The notes: generated from the letters alone by a model not told the origin. A stretch of 52,901 nt of DNA from an uncultured Eubacteriales bacterium (GCA_934401725.1 CAKRSS010000008.1:1-52901); one strand, 5' to 3'; counted from the first letter of the stretch, positions 41,593 through 49,924 are shown. Program-made: numbers and translations.

Positions 41593-41630
41593 AAGAAGCC
41601 CCCTGAGAAGCCGCAGGATTCTCAGGGGGC
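41593..41630 (-). terminator. Terminator of the cytoplasmic GDPD gene
   Basis: GCCCCCTGAGAA (41598-41609) pairs with 41619-41630; the minus strand continues TTCTTTAACTTT. Confidence 0.8.
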
Positions 41631-41696
41631 GGCGCGTTTGCCGCCGGATTTTCTGCGGTTACTTGCGTTATTTTCTGGTGGAGTTTTTTCGACTGA

Positions 41697-42419
41697 TTAC
41701 TCGAGAATGTTGGTTGTAATCATGTCGACGCCGTAGCCGACAAGCTCCTCGGCACGGGCGGGATCGTCGACGGTCCAGCAGTTGACGGTGATACCGGCGG
41801 CCTTGAGCTCGGCGGTGTTCTCGGCGGTCAGCGCCGACTCTCTTATGTCGAGGTCGAGGTTCCACTCCTTGAGGCGGGCGATGAGGCTGTCCTCGTACTT
41901 GGAGGTCAGGAACTGTGCGGGCTGGTTGGGGTACTTGCGGCGCAGGTAGACGAGGTTGTCGTAGGAGAAGGAAATGAAGACGACGTGCTCAAGGTAGCCG
42001 AGCTTCTCGATGTTCTCGCAGATCTCGAGGACCTCTTCCTCTGCGAAGGCGTTCTTCAACTCGAGGACGGCGTCCTTCTCGTATCTCTTGCAGATGTCGA
42101 TATACTCGGCCAGCGTCGGCAGGTGAAGGTCGAGGCGGGAGCGCTCGCCGTCGTAGGAGTTGGTCAGCTGGAGCGAGCGGAGCGTCTGGAATGTGGACTT
42201 CTCAACCTCGAGATTGTCAAGCGCGACGCGCTCGGTGGTGTTGTCGTGGATGATTATGTAGTTGCCGTCAGCGGTCTTGTGGATGTCGGTCTCGATGCCG
42301 TAGTAGGAACGGTTTCCGGCGGCGATGAAGGAGGCGCAGGTGTTCTCGCGCTCGATTCCGCTCACGCCGCGATGCGCGACGACCTTGACGTTTTTCTTGT
42401 CGAATTTAATGGTGTTCAT
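41697..42419 (-). CDS. Cytoplasmic glycerophosphodiester phosphodiesterase (UgpQ-like)
   Basis: Hydrolyses glycerophosphodiesters to glycerol-3-phosphate and an alcohol. A 240-residue GDPD barrel with no signal peptide: AHRGVSGIERENTCASF (catalytic His, Arg, Glu-Asn), IETDIHKTADG (metal ligands), IIHDNTTERVA (second His), VLELKNAF and the C-terminal ITVNCWTVDDPARAEEL. ATG at 42419 follows AAAGGACAG; the frame runs further upstream only by chance. It lies next to the secreted GDPD, so the two may act in sequence on imported or released substrates. Confidence 0.93.
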   Translation of the reverse strand: MNTIKFDKKNVKVVAHRGVSGIERENTCASFIAAGNRSYYGIETDIHKTADGNYIIIHDNTTERVALDNLEVEKSTFQTLRSLQLTNSYDGERSRLDLHLPTLAEYIDICKRYEKDAVLELKNAFAEEEVLEICENIEKLGYLEHVVFISFSYDNLVYLRRKYPNQPAQFLTSKYEDSLIARLKEWNLDLDIRESALTAENTAELKAAGITVNCWTVDDPARAEELVGYGVDMITTNILE

Positions 42420-42459
42420 TTTAACTGTCCTTTCAAACAAAAACCAATTTGGTGTATAC

Positions 42460-42488
42460 AGTATACCACACGGCGCGCTCATTGTCAA
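42460..42488 (-). promoter_or_regulatory. Promoter of the cytoplasmic GDPD gene
   Basis: Minus strand: TTGACA (42483-42488), 17-base spacer, TATACT (42460-42465). The -10 lies within a palindrome, GTATACAGTATAC (42454-42466), a possible operator. Confidence 0.85.
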
Positions 42489-42516
42489 CCGCCCCGGTGT
42501 AAGTTGGTGCGAAAGT

Positions 42517-42557
42517 TGTCCCGCGCGGTTCTACTTTGGCGGGACAAACCATATATT
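42517..42557 (+). promoter_or_regulatory. spoIIIA upstream region with possible SigE -10
   Basis: TTGTCCCGC pairs with GCGGGACAA in a hairpin (about 42517-42546), followed by CATATATT (42550-42557), close to the SigE -10 consensus CATACANT. I cannot find a convincing SigE -35, so this is weak. Confidence 0.3.
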
Positions 42558-42575
42558 CAAGCAGGAGGTGAGAGA

Positions 42576-43511
42576 ATGCGGACTGTGATAATCGACCGCC
42601 CGACGCAGGTAAAGCTGCCCGCGGCGGTGTGGGAGCTTTTGCCGTTCCGGTTTTCAGACGAGCTGCGGACATGCGGCGGGTTCCGGCCGGACGGGGTCGA
42701 GGAGCTTCACCTTCGCGCAGGACGTTGCGCGTCGCTGACAGTCGGCGGCGAGAACGTTATGCTGCGCTACTGCGCAACTCCGGACGAGCTCGGGAGCCTC
42801 GTCGACCGCGCCTGCGGCGGCTCGCTTTACGCGCACGCCGACACCATAGCGGAGGGGTTTGTCAGCTATCGCGGCGTGCGCGTCGGGGTATGCGGGCAGG
42901 CTGTGCGGGAGGGCGGACGCGTGAGCGGTGTGTGGGGCGTCAGCTCTGTCGTCATACGCGTGCCGCGCCCCACACCGGAGGGCGTCGGGCGCGAGCTTGC
43001 GGAGCTCGTGCGCGGCGGCGGACTTTGCTCGGGCGTGCTCGTCTACGCCCCGCCGGGCGTCGGCAAAACGACGGTTCTGCGTGGCGCGGCGGCCTGCCTT
43101 GCGTCGGGGGAGTCGCCGCTGCGGGTGGCGGTCGTTGACACGAGGCTCGAGCTCGCCGCAGGGCTCGACGCGACGGGACTGCTCCTCGACGTGCTGTCCG
43201 GTTACCCCAAGGCCGAGGGTATTTCCACTGCCGTGCGGACGCTTGCCTCGCAGGTCATAGTCTGCGACGAGATCGGGAGCGGGGAAGAGGAGGCGGTGCT
43301 GTCGGCGCAGGGGTGCGGCGTGCCGCTCGTTGCGGCGACCCACGCCGCGACGCTCTCCGAGCTTCTGCACAAGCCCGGTATCGCGCGGCTGCACCGCGTG
43401 CGGAGCTTTGGCTGGTACGTCGGTCTCTCGCGGGCGGCGGGCAGCTTCCGCTACAATTACGACATTCACGGAGCGGGTGCAGTTGACGATACGGACGGTG
43501 ACGGCGGATGA
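42576..43511 (+). CDS. spoIIIAA: Stage III sporulation protein AA (ATPase)
   Basis: A secretion-type ATPase made in the mother cell and thought to drive the SpoIIIA-SpoIIQ channel into the forespore. 311 residues. The N-terminal region has ELHLRAGRCASL; the P-loop APPGVGKTT is at 158-166 and Walker B VIVCDEIGSGEE near 225, followed by VAATHAATLSELL. ATG at 42576 follows AGGAGGTGAG. First of eight spoIIIA genes; its stop overlaps spoIIIAB by four bases. Confidence 0.94.
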   Translation: MRTVIIDRPTQVKLPAAVWELLPFRFSDELRTCGGFRPDGVEELHLRAGRCASLTVGGENVMLRYCATPDELGSLVDRACGGSLYAHADTIAEGFVSYRGVRVGVCGQAVREGGRVSGVWGVSSVVIRVPRPTPEGVGRELAELVRGGGLCSGVLVYAPPGVGKTTVLRGAAACLASGESPLRVAVVDTRLELAAGLDATGLLLDVLSGYPKAEGISTAVRTLASQVIVCDEIGSGEEEAVLSAQGCGVPLVAATHAATLSELLHKPGIARLHRVRSFGWYVGLSRAAGSFRYNYDIHGAGAVDDTDGDGG

Positions 43512-43984
43512 TTTTACTCAAACTGACCGGCGGCGCCATGCTCCTGCTTGCGGCCGCGGAGCTCGGCAACCGCCTATGTGCGCGCGAAAAGTTGCGCCTC
43601 GAGCGCATCGCCGGATACTGCGCGTTGCTCAAATACATCGCATCACAAATCGAAACATATAATCTGCCGATGGCGGATATTATTCGCGAATGTGATGCCG
43701 ATTTGCTGGCGCGCTGCGGACTTGACAGCTCCGCTGTCGACTTCGGCGCGGTACTTGCCGGTGGGCGCGAGTGGCTTGACTGTGCGTCTGTGCGGGCGCT
43801 CGAGGCCGTCGCGGTACAGCTGAAGCACGGCTACCGCCGCCCGCTGCTCGACACGCTCGGTGGCTGCGTGTCAGTGCTTGACGGCGCGCTTGGGGCCGAG
43901 TCGGCGCGCATAGAGAACCGGTGCCGCGTCATTCGGGTGCTGTGCCTGTGCGGCGGGGCGCTGGTGGCGGTGCTGTTATTATAG
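43508..43984 (+). CDS. spoIIIAB: Stage III sporulation protein AB
   Basis: A GspF-like membrane component of the spoIIIA channel, 158 residues (Bacillus about 171). N-terminal helix LTGGAMLLLAAAELGNRL, central helical domain with EKLRLERIAGYCALLKYIASQIETY, C-terminal helix VIRVLCLCGGALVAVLLL. The IAGYCxLLKYI block is the family signature. Recognised from this and from its place directly after spoIIIAA. Confidence 0.9.
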   Translation: MILLKLTGGAMLLLAAAELGNRLCAREKLRLERIAGYCALLKYIASQIETYNLPMADIIRECDADLLARCGLDSSAVDFGAVLAGGREWLDCASVRALEAVAVQLKHGYRRPLLDTLGGCVSVLDGALGAESARIENRCRVIRVLCLCGGALVAVLLL

Positions 43985-44007
43985 GCCTCGCCGCGCAACG
44001 CCCGGAT

Positions 44008-44032
44008 TCGGAATTGCGCGGTGAAGCCTTAA
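44008..44032 (+). repeat. Dispersed repeat, copy B, inside the spoIIIA operon
   Basis: Matches 31530-31554 at 24 of 25 bases. It forms one arm of an imperfect hairpin: GGCCTCGCCGCGCAA (43983-43997) against TTGCGCGGTGAAGCC (44014-44028). It occupies the 97-base gap between spoIIIAB and spoIIIAC, so it could attenuate or stabilise the operon mRNA. Confidence 0.65.
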
Positions 44033-44081
44033 GTATCCGGGCGGCTTATGACGCTGCGCGGCAGTCATTTCGGAGGGGTTA

Positions 44082-44276
44082 ATGGATATTTCACTGATTT
44101 TCAAGGTGGCGGGAGTCGGGATAATCGTGTCCGCGGCGGCACAGATTCTCTCAAAATACGGCCGCGACGAGCAGTCGACGTTTGTTATCATCAGCGGAAT
44201 TTTGGTGACGCTGTTCTTGCTTGTGAACGAGATCGGCGGGCTGTTTGCGAGCGTCCGGGAAATTTTCGGACTGTAA
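44082..44276 (+). CDS. spoIIIAC: Stage III sporulation protein AC
   Basis: A 64-residue membrane protein with two helices (FKVAGVGIIVSAAAQIL and FVIISGILVTLFLLVNEIG). Length and pattern, including QILSKYGRDEQ between the helices, match SpoIIIAC. GGAGGGG precedes the ATG. The stop overlaps the spoIIIAD start (TAATG). Confidence 0.93.
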   Translation: MDISLIFKVAGVGIIVSAAAQILSKYGRDEQSTFVIISGILVTLFLLVNEIGGLFASVREIFGL

Positions 44277-44668
44277 TGCAGGTCTGGCAGATATGCGGCG
44301 TCGGCATGATATGCGCGGTCGCGGCGATGGTGGTGCACCAGCTGAAGGGCGAGGCGGCGACGTCCGTACGGCTCGGCGGCAGTATCGTGCTGCTTACCGT
44401 TGTGCTCGGGCTCATAGCGCCGCTTTGCGTCTTTCTCGGGCAGCTGTCCGAGCGGGCGGGCTTCGGCGAGTACGCCGGAGTGCTCACCAAGGCGCTCGGC
44501 ATCGCGCTCATGACGCACATCGCCGCCGGGTTTTGCCGTGACTGCGGCGAGAGCTCGGTCGCGGGGTACGTCGAGCTTGCGGGCAAGTGCGAGATACTGC
44601 TGCTCAGCCTGCCGCTGATAGCGTCTCTTATGGATACGGCGCGGGAGCTTTTGTCCTGGCCGGGATAG
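44276..44668 (+). CDS. spoIIIAD: Stage III sporulation protein AD
   Basis: A 130-residue membrane protein with about four helices, paralogous in its N-terminal part to SpoIIIAC. The block GEYAGVLTKALGIALMTHIAAGFCRDCGESSVAGYVELAGK is the SpoIIIAD signature. ATG at 44276 overlaps the spoIIIAC stop, so translation is coupled. Confidence 0.93.
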   Translation: MQVWQICGVGMICAVAAMVVHQLKGEAATSVRLGGSIVLLTVVLGLIAPLCVFLGQLSERAGFGEYAGVLTKALGIALMTHIAAGFCRDCGESSVAGYVELAGKCEILLLSLPLIASLMDTARELLSWPG

Positions 44669-44675
44669 GATCAAA

Positions 44676-45821
44676 ATGAGGAAACTTATAATATTCGCGG
44701 CGTTCTTCGGCCTGCTTGTCTGCCTGACCGTGCCTGCGGCGGCCACGGCGGCCGTGGATTACGGGGATTACGGCGACCAATACGAAAAAATGCTCTCCGG
44801 CATCCCAGACGACATAGCGGAGCTGCTTCCGGACGGCCTGTTTTCGGGCGACCCCGAGCAGCTGCACGCGGCCGCCGAGGAGATGAGCGGGTTTGATTAC
44901 GTGCTCGGCTGCGTCGGCAGGCTTACGGGCGTGCGCCTCGGCGCGGCGCTGCGGCTGTTCGCGACGCTGCTCGGTCTTTTGATACTATCGGCGCTGCTGC
45001 GCTCGCTCAAGGGACTGACGAAGTCGCCGTCGCTCGGGACTGCGACCGGCATCTGCACGACCGCGGCCATGCTCGGCGCGCTCGTCGCCACGCAGTACGA
45101 CCAGCTGCGCGCCGTGACGGCGTTTCTCGACCGGCTGAACATTATGGCTGATTCCATGATTCCGCTGATGGGCGCTATGTACGCCATGGGCGGCAACGTG
45201 GCGAGCGCCGCCGTCAACAACGCGGCCATGGTGTTCTTTATGACGATTTGTGAGAATGTTTGCAGTCGGACGGTCGTGCCGGTGGCGGTGGTCTGCATTG
45301 CGCTGGCGCTCGCGTCGGCGCTCTCGCCGACGGTCGACATGCGCGGCATTGCCTCGACGGTCAAAAAATGCTTTACCTTTGTCGTCAGCTTTATTATGAT
45401 GCTGATGATGGCGGTGCTGTCGGCGCAGTCGACGCTTGCCGCGGCGTCCGACAGCCTCGGCGCGCGGACGGCCAAATTCATGGCGGGCAATTTTATTCCT
45501 GTCGTCGGCGGCGCGCTCGGCGAGAGTCTGCGGACGGTGGCGGCGAGCGTAAAGTACATACGCGCGAGCGTCGGCATTGTCGGCATAGTGATAATACTCC
45601 TGCTACTGCTCCCGACGCTCATCTCGGTGCTGCTCACGCGGCTGTCTCTCATGGCGGCGGGAACGGCGGCGCGGCTGCTCGGCTGCGGCGAGGAGGCGGG
45701 CGTGCTCGGCGAGCTGGTCGGCGTCTACGGATATCTGCTTGCCGTCATCAGCGCCTGCTCGGTCATGTTTATTTTTGCGCTGACGTTGCTATCGCGGACG
45801 TCGGCGGCGTGGGTGGCGTGA
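44676..45821 (+). CDS. spoIIIAE: Stage III sporulation protein AE
   Basis: A 381-residue polytopic membrane protein of the mother-cell channel. Signal-type N-terminus (LIIFAAFFGLLVCLTVPAAA), an extracellular segment to about 75, then about eight helices. Family patterns: DSMIPLMGAMYAMGGNVASAAVNNAAMVF, FMAGNFIPVVGGALGESLRTV, GVYGYLLAVISACSVMF. The start follows GGATAGGA. The stop overlaps spoIIIAF by one base. Confidence 0.95.
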   Translation: MRKLIIFAAFFGLLVCLTVPAAATAAVDYGDYGDQYEKMLSGIPDDIAELLPDGLFSGDPEQLHAAAEEMSGFDYVLGCVGRLTGVRLGAALRLFATLLGLLILSALLRSLKGLTKSPSLGTATGICTTAAMLGALVATQYDQLRAVTAFLDRLNIMADSMIPLMGAMYAMGGNVASAAVNNAAMVFFMTICENVCSRTVVPVAVVCIALALASALSPTVDMRGIASTVKKCFTFVVSFIMMLMMAVLSAQSTLAAASDSLGARTAKFMAGNFIPVVGGALGESLRTVAASVKYIRASVGIVGIVIILLLLLPTLISVLLTRLSLMAAGTAARLLGCGEEAGVLGELVGVYGYLLAVISACSVMFIFALTLLSRTSAAWVA

Positions 45822-46309
45822 TGAGCGGGTATCTTTTGAGCGTGATTGCGGCGTCTTTGGTCGTCGGGGTCGTCGGCGCGTTGGTGCCGGCGGGCGAGAG
45901 CGACGGCGTCAGGCGGACGGTGTGCTTTGTCGGCGCGCTGTGTGTGCTGTGCGTGCTCGTCGCGCCGGTCGGGAATTTATTGGGCTGGCTCGGGCAGGTC
46001 GGAGACGGAATCTCCTCCTTGTTCGACCGTGCGGAGTATGAGGAAAAATACGAGCAGCAATACCGTGACTACCTTCTGAGCTTCGGCGCGGACAGCGTCG
46101 CCGAGGCGCTGCGGGAGCACATCTGCGAGCGGTTTGACATACCGGAGGAGCAGTGCCACGTCAGGGTGGCGACGGGGGAGCGCGAGGGCGAGCTGTGTGT
46201 GGACGAGGTGACTGTAATACTGTCCGGCACGGCGCTGTTCCGCGACCCTTATGAAATCGAGGCGTATATCGGTGAACTTTTCGGCTGCCGGTGCACGGTG
46301 GCCGGGTAA
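45821..46309 (+). CDS. spoIIIAF: Stage III sporulation protein AF
   Basis: A 162-residue protein with two N-terminal helices (LLSVIAASLVVGVVGALV; TVCFVGALCVLCVLVAPVG) and a soluble C-terminal ring-building-type domain (RVATGEREGELCVDEVTVIL), as in SpoIIIAF. ATG at 45821 shares a base with the spoIIIAE stop. Confidence 0.9.
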   Translation: MSGYLLSVIAASLVVGVVGALVPAGESDGVRRTVCFVGALCVLCVLVAPVGNLLGWLGQVGDGISSLFDRAEYEEKYEQQYRDYLLSFGADSVAEALREHICERFDIPEEQCHVRVATGEREGELCVDEVTVILSGTALFRDPYEIEAYIGELFGCRCTVAG

Positions 46310-46321
46310 GCGGGGGAGAGT

Positions 46322-46822
46322 ATGGAGAAAAAATTCAAAGCACCGGACAAAAAGCTGGTGCTGCTCGGGCTTCTGGCGCTCGGGGGGATACTGCTTTTGA
46401 TATTCGGCGGCAGGCTCGGCGCGTCCGACGGCGGGGCGGCGTCGGGGAAGGCACAGTCGGAGCAGAGTCAGGCGTTCGACGCTTACGCGCGCGAGGTGCG
46501 CCGTGAGATTGAGGAGCTGTGCGACAGCGTCGGCGGCGTGTCTGATGTGACGGTGGCCGTCAGCTTCGAGCGCGGGTACGAGTACGTCTACGCGGCGGAC
46601 ACGCGCGCCGATTACGGTTCGGGCGGCCAGATAAAATATGTAACCGTGGGCAACGGCTCGTCCGAACGCACCGTTTACCTCACGGAGCGCACGCCGCGCA
46701 TAAGCGGGATAGGTATCGTCTGCCGCGGCGGGGCGGATCCGGAGGTCGTGAGGCGACTGACAGCGCTGCTTGGCGCCGCATATAATATAGGTTCAAATAA
46801 AATTTACGTCACCGGTCGCTGA
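46322..46822 (+). CDS. spoIIIAG: Stage III sporulation protein AG
   Basis: A 166-residue single-pass protein whose relatives form a large ring in the intermembrane space. Membrane helix at about 12-30 (LVLLGLLALGGILLLIFGG), then the ring-building domain (VRREIEELCDSVGGVSDVTVAVSFERG, and TPRISGIGIVCRGGADPEV with NIGSNKIYVT). GGGGAG before the ATG. Shorter than the Bacillus protein (229), mainly in the linker. Confidence 0.92.
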   Translation: MEKKFKAPDKKLVLLGLLALGGILLLIFGGRLGASDGGAASGKAQSEQSQAFDAYAREVRREIEELCDSVGGVSDVTVAVSFERGYEYVYAADTRADYGSGGQIKYVTVGNGSSERTVYLTERTPRISGIGIVCRGGADPEVVRRLTALLGAAYNIGSNKIYVTGR

Positions 46823-46897
46823 ACAGTCATATCGGCGCGGGACGTCAAATATAATGTAACACAACAAACAAAAACAAAAACATCGGGAGGTATTGAG

Positions 46898-47482
46898 ATG
46901 GTTTACGAGCAGGAAAGTTCGCCGGCAAAGCGATTTATGGAGCGAGTCGGAAAGCGGAATCTTATTATAGCTGGAGTCGTCCTGCTGATCGGCGTGGCGG
47001 TCGTGCTAAACTGGGTCATTTTCGCCAATCGCGACAAGGGCTTCGGCGATTATGACGCAAGCGCAGGCATGAGCTCCGGCGACGCGCAGACGACGGCCGG
47101 AGGCTCCGCTGCGGGCGACAAGGCATCAGCTAAGGACGACAGCTATTTCTCGTCGACTCAGGTCAGCCGTGCACGTGCACGCGACGAAGCGCTTGAGGTT
47201 CTTCAGTCCGTGGTCGACAGCGCCAAGTCCGACGAGGCCGCCAAGACGCAGGCGCTTGCCGACATAAGCAAGATTGCCAAGGACATGGAGGCCGAGTCCA
47301 ACATCGAGACGCTCATCGTCGCCAAGGGCTTCGAGCAGTGCGTCGCGGTTATAAGCTCCGGCACTATCAACGTCGTTGTCAAGGCCGATAAGCTCACACA
47401 GAGCGACATCGCCATAATCAACGAGATAGTCTACGAGCAGGCAGGCATCAAGCCGGCGGACGTCAAGATAGTCCAGAAGTAA
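46898..47482 (+). CDS. spoIIIAH: Stage III sporulation protein AH
   Basis: A 194-residue single-pass protein; its Bacillus counterpart binds forespore SpoIIQ across the septum. Helix at about 22-43 (RNLIIAGVVLLIGVAVVLNWV), linker, then YscJ-like domain (ARDEALEVLQSVVDSAKSD; SNIETLIVAKGFEQCVAVIS; NEIVYEQAGIKPADVKIV). CGGGAGG before the ATG. Last gene of the operon; no SpoIIQ is in the window, and clostridia often use another partner. Confidence 0.93.
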   Translation: MVYEQESSPAKRFMERVGKRNLIIAGVVLLIGVAVVLNWVIFANRDKGFGDYDASAGMSSGDAQTTAGGSAAGDKASAKDDSYFSSTQVSRARARDEALEVLQSVVDSAKSDEAAKTQALADISKIAKDMEAESNIETLIVAKGFEQCVAVISSGTINVVVKADKLTQSDIAIINEIVYEQAGIKPADVKIVQK

Positions 47483-47502
47483 GCGTACTTATTGGCCAAA
47501 CA

Positions 47503-47537
47503 CAAAACCGGAAGTCAAGGGCTTCCGGTTTTTATTT
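47503..47537 (+). terminator. Terminator of the spoIIIA operon
   Basis: AAAACCGGAAG (47503-47513) pairs with CTTCCGGTTTT (47522-47532), then TTATTTT. Confidence 0.9.
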
Positions 47538-47555
47538 TAATGATAGGAGAGATTT

Positions 47556-48602
47556 ATGACGGTCGACGGATATTTTGCCGCCTCAAACAGCGGGCGGGGA
47601 TTTGCAAATTACTACCCGGAGGTGTTCGGGGAGGCGGGAAGGATTTTTGTCATCAAAGGCGGACCGGGGACGGGCAAGAGCCGGTTTATGCGCGAGGTTG
47701 AGAAGTATTCGGCCACCCGTGGGTGGGCGTGCCGGAGGTACTACTGCTCGTCCGACCCGTCGTCGCTTGACGGGATACTGCTCTGTCGCGGCGACGAAAC
47801 GCTCGCCGTGATTGACGGCACGCCGCCGCACGTGTGGGAACCTGCGCACCCCGGCGTTGTCGAGCAGCTGGTCAACCTCGGCGACTTTTGGGACGCGGCG
47901 CGTCTGCGCGAGCGGCGCGGCGAGCTTTTCGAGCACGAGAGACTAAAGCGTCTGGCGTGGCGTCAGGCGTACGGCTGGCTTTCGGGGTGTCTCGACATGT
48001 GCGGCGTGATACGCGGCATCGGTCAGGGGCTTGTCGACGGGCGCGCGCTCGAGGAATACGCCGTGTCCATGCTGGCGGGGACCGAGCCCGGCGACGGTTT
48101 CCGCGCGAGGACGGCGCTGCTCAACGCCGTCGGTATGACGGGGCAGGCGACGTCGGACTGCTTTATTATCGAGGCGAAGACGCTTTACACCGTCCGCGAC
48201 AGCTTTATGACGGCGCACCGGCTGCTCGACTGCGTTGTCGAGCAGGCGCGGCTGCGCGGACTGGCGGTCACAATCTCGCGCGACCCGATTGACCCAGAGC
48301 GCGTGGACGGCGTCATGCTCGAGCGCGACCGGGTTGCGATAGTCGTCACCGACGCGAACGTCGGGCGGGCATGCTTCCCGATAGAAATGTCGTCGCTCAA
48401 CCTGCCGGCGGGCGAGGACGCCGTCAACGAGGCGATACACGCCGGGCGGGCGTACGACAGCATGCTGTCCGGCGCGATAGACGCGCTGACGCTGGTCCGC
48501 GAGCACCACTTCGCCATGGAGGAGATATATTCGTCCACCATGGACTTTGAGGCCAAGGAGCGCTTCACCGCGGAATTCTGCCGCGAGGTTTTCGGAGAGT
48601 AA
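47556..48602 (+). CDS. P-loop ATPase of the PRK06851-like group
   Basis: A 348-residue soluble protein with Walker A GGPGTGKSRF (about 35-44), a Cys/Tyr block RRYYCSSDPSSLDGIL, and the sensor-like block AVIDGTPPHVWEPAHPG. The C-terminal half repeats part of this architecture without a second P-loop: single P-loop and shorter than PRK06851 proteins, which often have two nucleotide-binding regions. Role unknown; relatives are common in spore formers. ATG follows GGAGAG, 19 bases beyond the spoIIIA terminator stem. Confidence 0.8.
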   Translation: MTVDGYFAASNSGRGFANYYPEVFGEAGRIFVIKGGPGTGKSRFMREVEKYSATRGWACRRYYCSSDPSSLDGILLCRGDETLAVIDGTPPHVWEPAHPGVVEQLVNLGDFWDAARLRERRGELFEHERLKRLAWRQAYGWLSGCLDMCGVIRGIGQGLVDGRALEEYAVSMLAGTEPGDGFRARTALLNAVGMTGQATSDCFIIEAKTLYTVRDSFMTAHRLLDCVVEQARLRGLAVTISRDPIDPERVDGVMLERDRVAIVVTDANVGRACFPIEMSSLNLPAGEDAVNEAIHAGRAYDSMLSGAIDALTLVREHHFAMEEIYSSTMDFEAKERFTAEFCREVFGE

Positions 48603-48680
48603 AAATCGAGGCAATCGGGGAAAGCAAGCCCGCGGAAAAGGGAAAGTCCCTCGGGAAAAGCAAGGCCCCGCAGACAAACA

Positions 48681-48708
48681 AAAAGGCCGACACCATATGG
48701 TGTCGGCC
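48681..48708 (-). terminator. Terminator of the rplJ-rplL operon
   Basis: A 24-base perfect palindrome (48685-48708, GGCCGACACCAT and complement), followed on the minus strand by TTTTTGTTTG. Confidence 0.92.
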
Positions 48709-48744
48709 CTCTGTACAGACAGGATTTTTGAACCGGGGTCGAAA

Positions 48745-49122
48745 TTACTTAATCTCGACGGTAGCGCCAGCCTCGGTGAGCTGATTTTTAAGGTTCTCAG
48801 CCTCTTCCTTGGAAACGCCTTCCTTGATGGCCTTGGGAGCGCCCTCAACCAGTTCCTTAGCGTCCTTAAGTCCCAGACCGGTGATCTCGCGGACAACCTT
48901 GATAACGTTCAGCTTGCTTGCGCCGAAGGAAGCAAGGATAACGTCAAACTCGGTCTTCTCCTCAGCGGCGGGAGCAGCACCGGCAGCAGCGCCGGCAACA
49001 GCAACGGGAGCGGCAGCGGATACGCCAAACTCCTCTTCAACAGCCTTAACGAGCTCAGAGAGCTCCAGAATGGAAAGGCCCTTAACGGCCTCAACAATAG
49101 CGGTAATCTTCTCAGATGCCAT
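48745..49122 (-). CDS. rplL: Ribosomal protein L7/L12
   Basis: Stalk protein that recruits translation factors to the large subunit. 125 residues: N-terminal dimerisation helices (KITAIVEAVKGLSILELSELVKAVEEEFGV), Ala/Pro hinge (about 36-52), globular C-terminal domain (FDVILASFGASKLNVIKVVREITGLGLKDAKELVE). ATG at 49122 follows GGAGG. Second gene of the rplJ-rplL unit, which ends here; rpoB does not follow directly. Confidence 0.98.
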   Translation of the reverse strand: MASEKITAIVEAVKGLSILELSELVKAVEEEFGVSAAAPVAVAGAAAGAAPAAEEKTEFDVILASFGASKLNVIKVVREITGLGLKDAKELVEGAPKAIKEGVSKEEAENLKNQLTEAGATVEIK

Positions 49123-49193
49123 TTTGAAATACCTCCGATAATAAATAGATGTTTATGCGGACAAGTCAGCCGCACTTGATGAAATCCGGCTGA

Positions 49194-49721
49194 TTAAGCC
49201 TCTGCCGGTGCGGCTTCCTCGGCACCTTCGCCCATCTTGTCGACCACTGCCTGAAGGGCATAAGCCAGATTGTAAAGAGGGGACTGAATGCTTCCCAGGA
49301 ATTTTGCGACCAGAACTTCCTTTGAGGGAATGTCGGCCAGTGCGATAACGGTCTTGTCGTCGATGACCTCGCCCTCGAGGTAACCGGCAAGAATCTTGAA
49401 GGAATCGATCTTCTCAGCGTAAGGCTTGAGGATCTTGGCGGGGGCAATGGGATCGCTTGCGCTGATTGCGATAGCGGTCATGCCGGACAGATGCTCCTTG
49501 ATGGCGCCGTATCCGACCTCGTCGCAGGCGCGGCCTGTGAGAGAGTTCTTCATGACCACGTAAGTAACGCCTGCTTCACGCAGAGCCTTGCGCATTGCGG
49601 TGTCATCTGCCACTGTGATTCCCTGATAATTGACCAGAACGCCGGCGGGAGAAGACTTGATCTTCTCAGCAAGATCCGCCACGATCTGCTTCTTTTGCTC
49701 AAGAATTGCATTACTAGGCAT
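49194..49721 (-). CDS. rplJ: Ribosomal protein L10
   Basis: Base of the ribosomal stalk, binding 23S rRNA and L7/L12 dimers; also the autogenous repressor of its own operon. 175 residues with AILEQKKQIVADLAEKIKSS at the start and LRKALREAGVTYVVMKNSL as the rRNA-binding block; the C-terminal helix that carries L7/L12 is at about 140-165. GGGAGGTGA before the ATG. Preceded by an L10 leader with an internal terminator. Confidence 0.98.
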   Translation of the reverse strand: MPSNAILEQKKQIVADLAEKIKSSPAGVLVNYQGITVADDTAMRKALREAGVTYVVMKNSLTGRACDEVGYGAIKEHLSGMTAIAISASDPIAPAKILKPYAEKIDSFKILAGYLEGEVIDDKTVIALADIPSKEVLVAKFLGSIQSPLYNLAYALQAVVDKMGEGAEEAAPAEA

Positions 49722-49889
49722 TGTGTTTCACCTCCCAATGTGAAATACGGAAATAAAATATCCTTCTCCCGGAAGACACAAGACCCCAAGAGAAGGATAA
49801 CAGCCGCGCGAGCGCGCGAAATATGCTATTAACACATCCTCGGCAGGAGAGCTTGCAGCCTTTACGGGAACCTGCTGTCTTTGGATAAC
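49722..49889 (-). promoter_or_regulatory. L10 leader (rplJ autoregulatory region)
   Basis: The minus-strand leader contains the L10-binding kink-turn region (AAAGACAGCAGG, CCGTAAAGGCTGCAAG, CTCTCCTGCCGAGGATG; plus coordinates about 49826-49883) and then a hairpin TCCTTCTC/GAGAAGGA (49761-49797) with a U-rich tail. In known L10 leaders, bound L10 favours termination or blocks translation. Confidence 0.8.
49750..49797 (-). terminator. Attenuating terminator in the L10 leader
   Basis: Stem 49761-49768 with 49790-49797; the minus strand continues ATATTTTATTT. It lies between the L10-binding region and the rplJ RBS. Confidence 0.65.
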
Positions 49890-49895
49890 AGCAGG

Positions 49896-49924
49896 ATTGT
49901 ACCACATTTCCGCCGGGATGTCAA
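49896..49924 (-). promoter_or_regulatory. rplJ promoter
   Basis: Minus strand: TTGACA (49919-49924), 17-base spacer, TACAAT (49896-49901). Confidence 0.88.
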
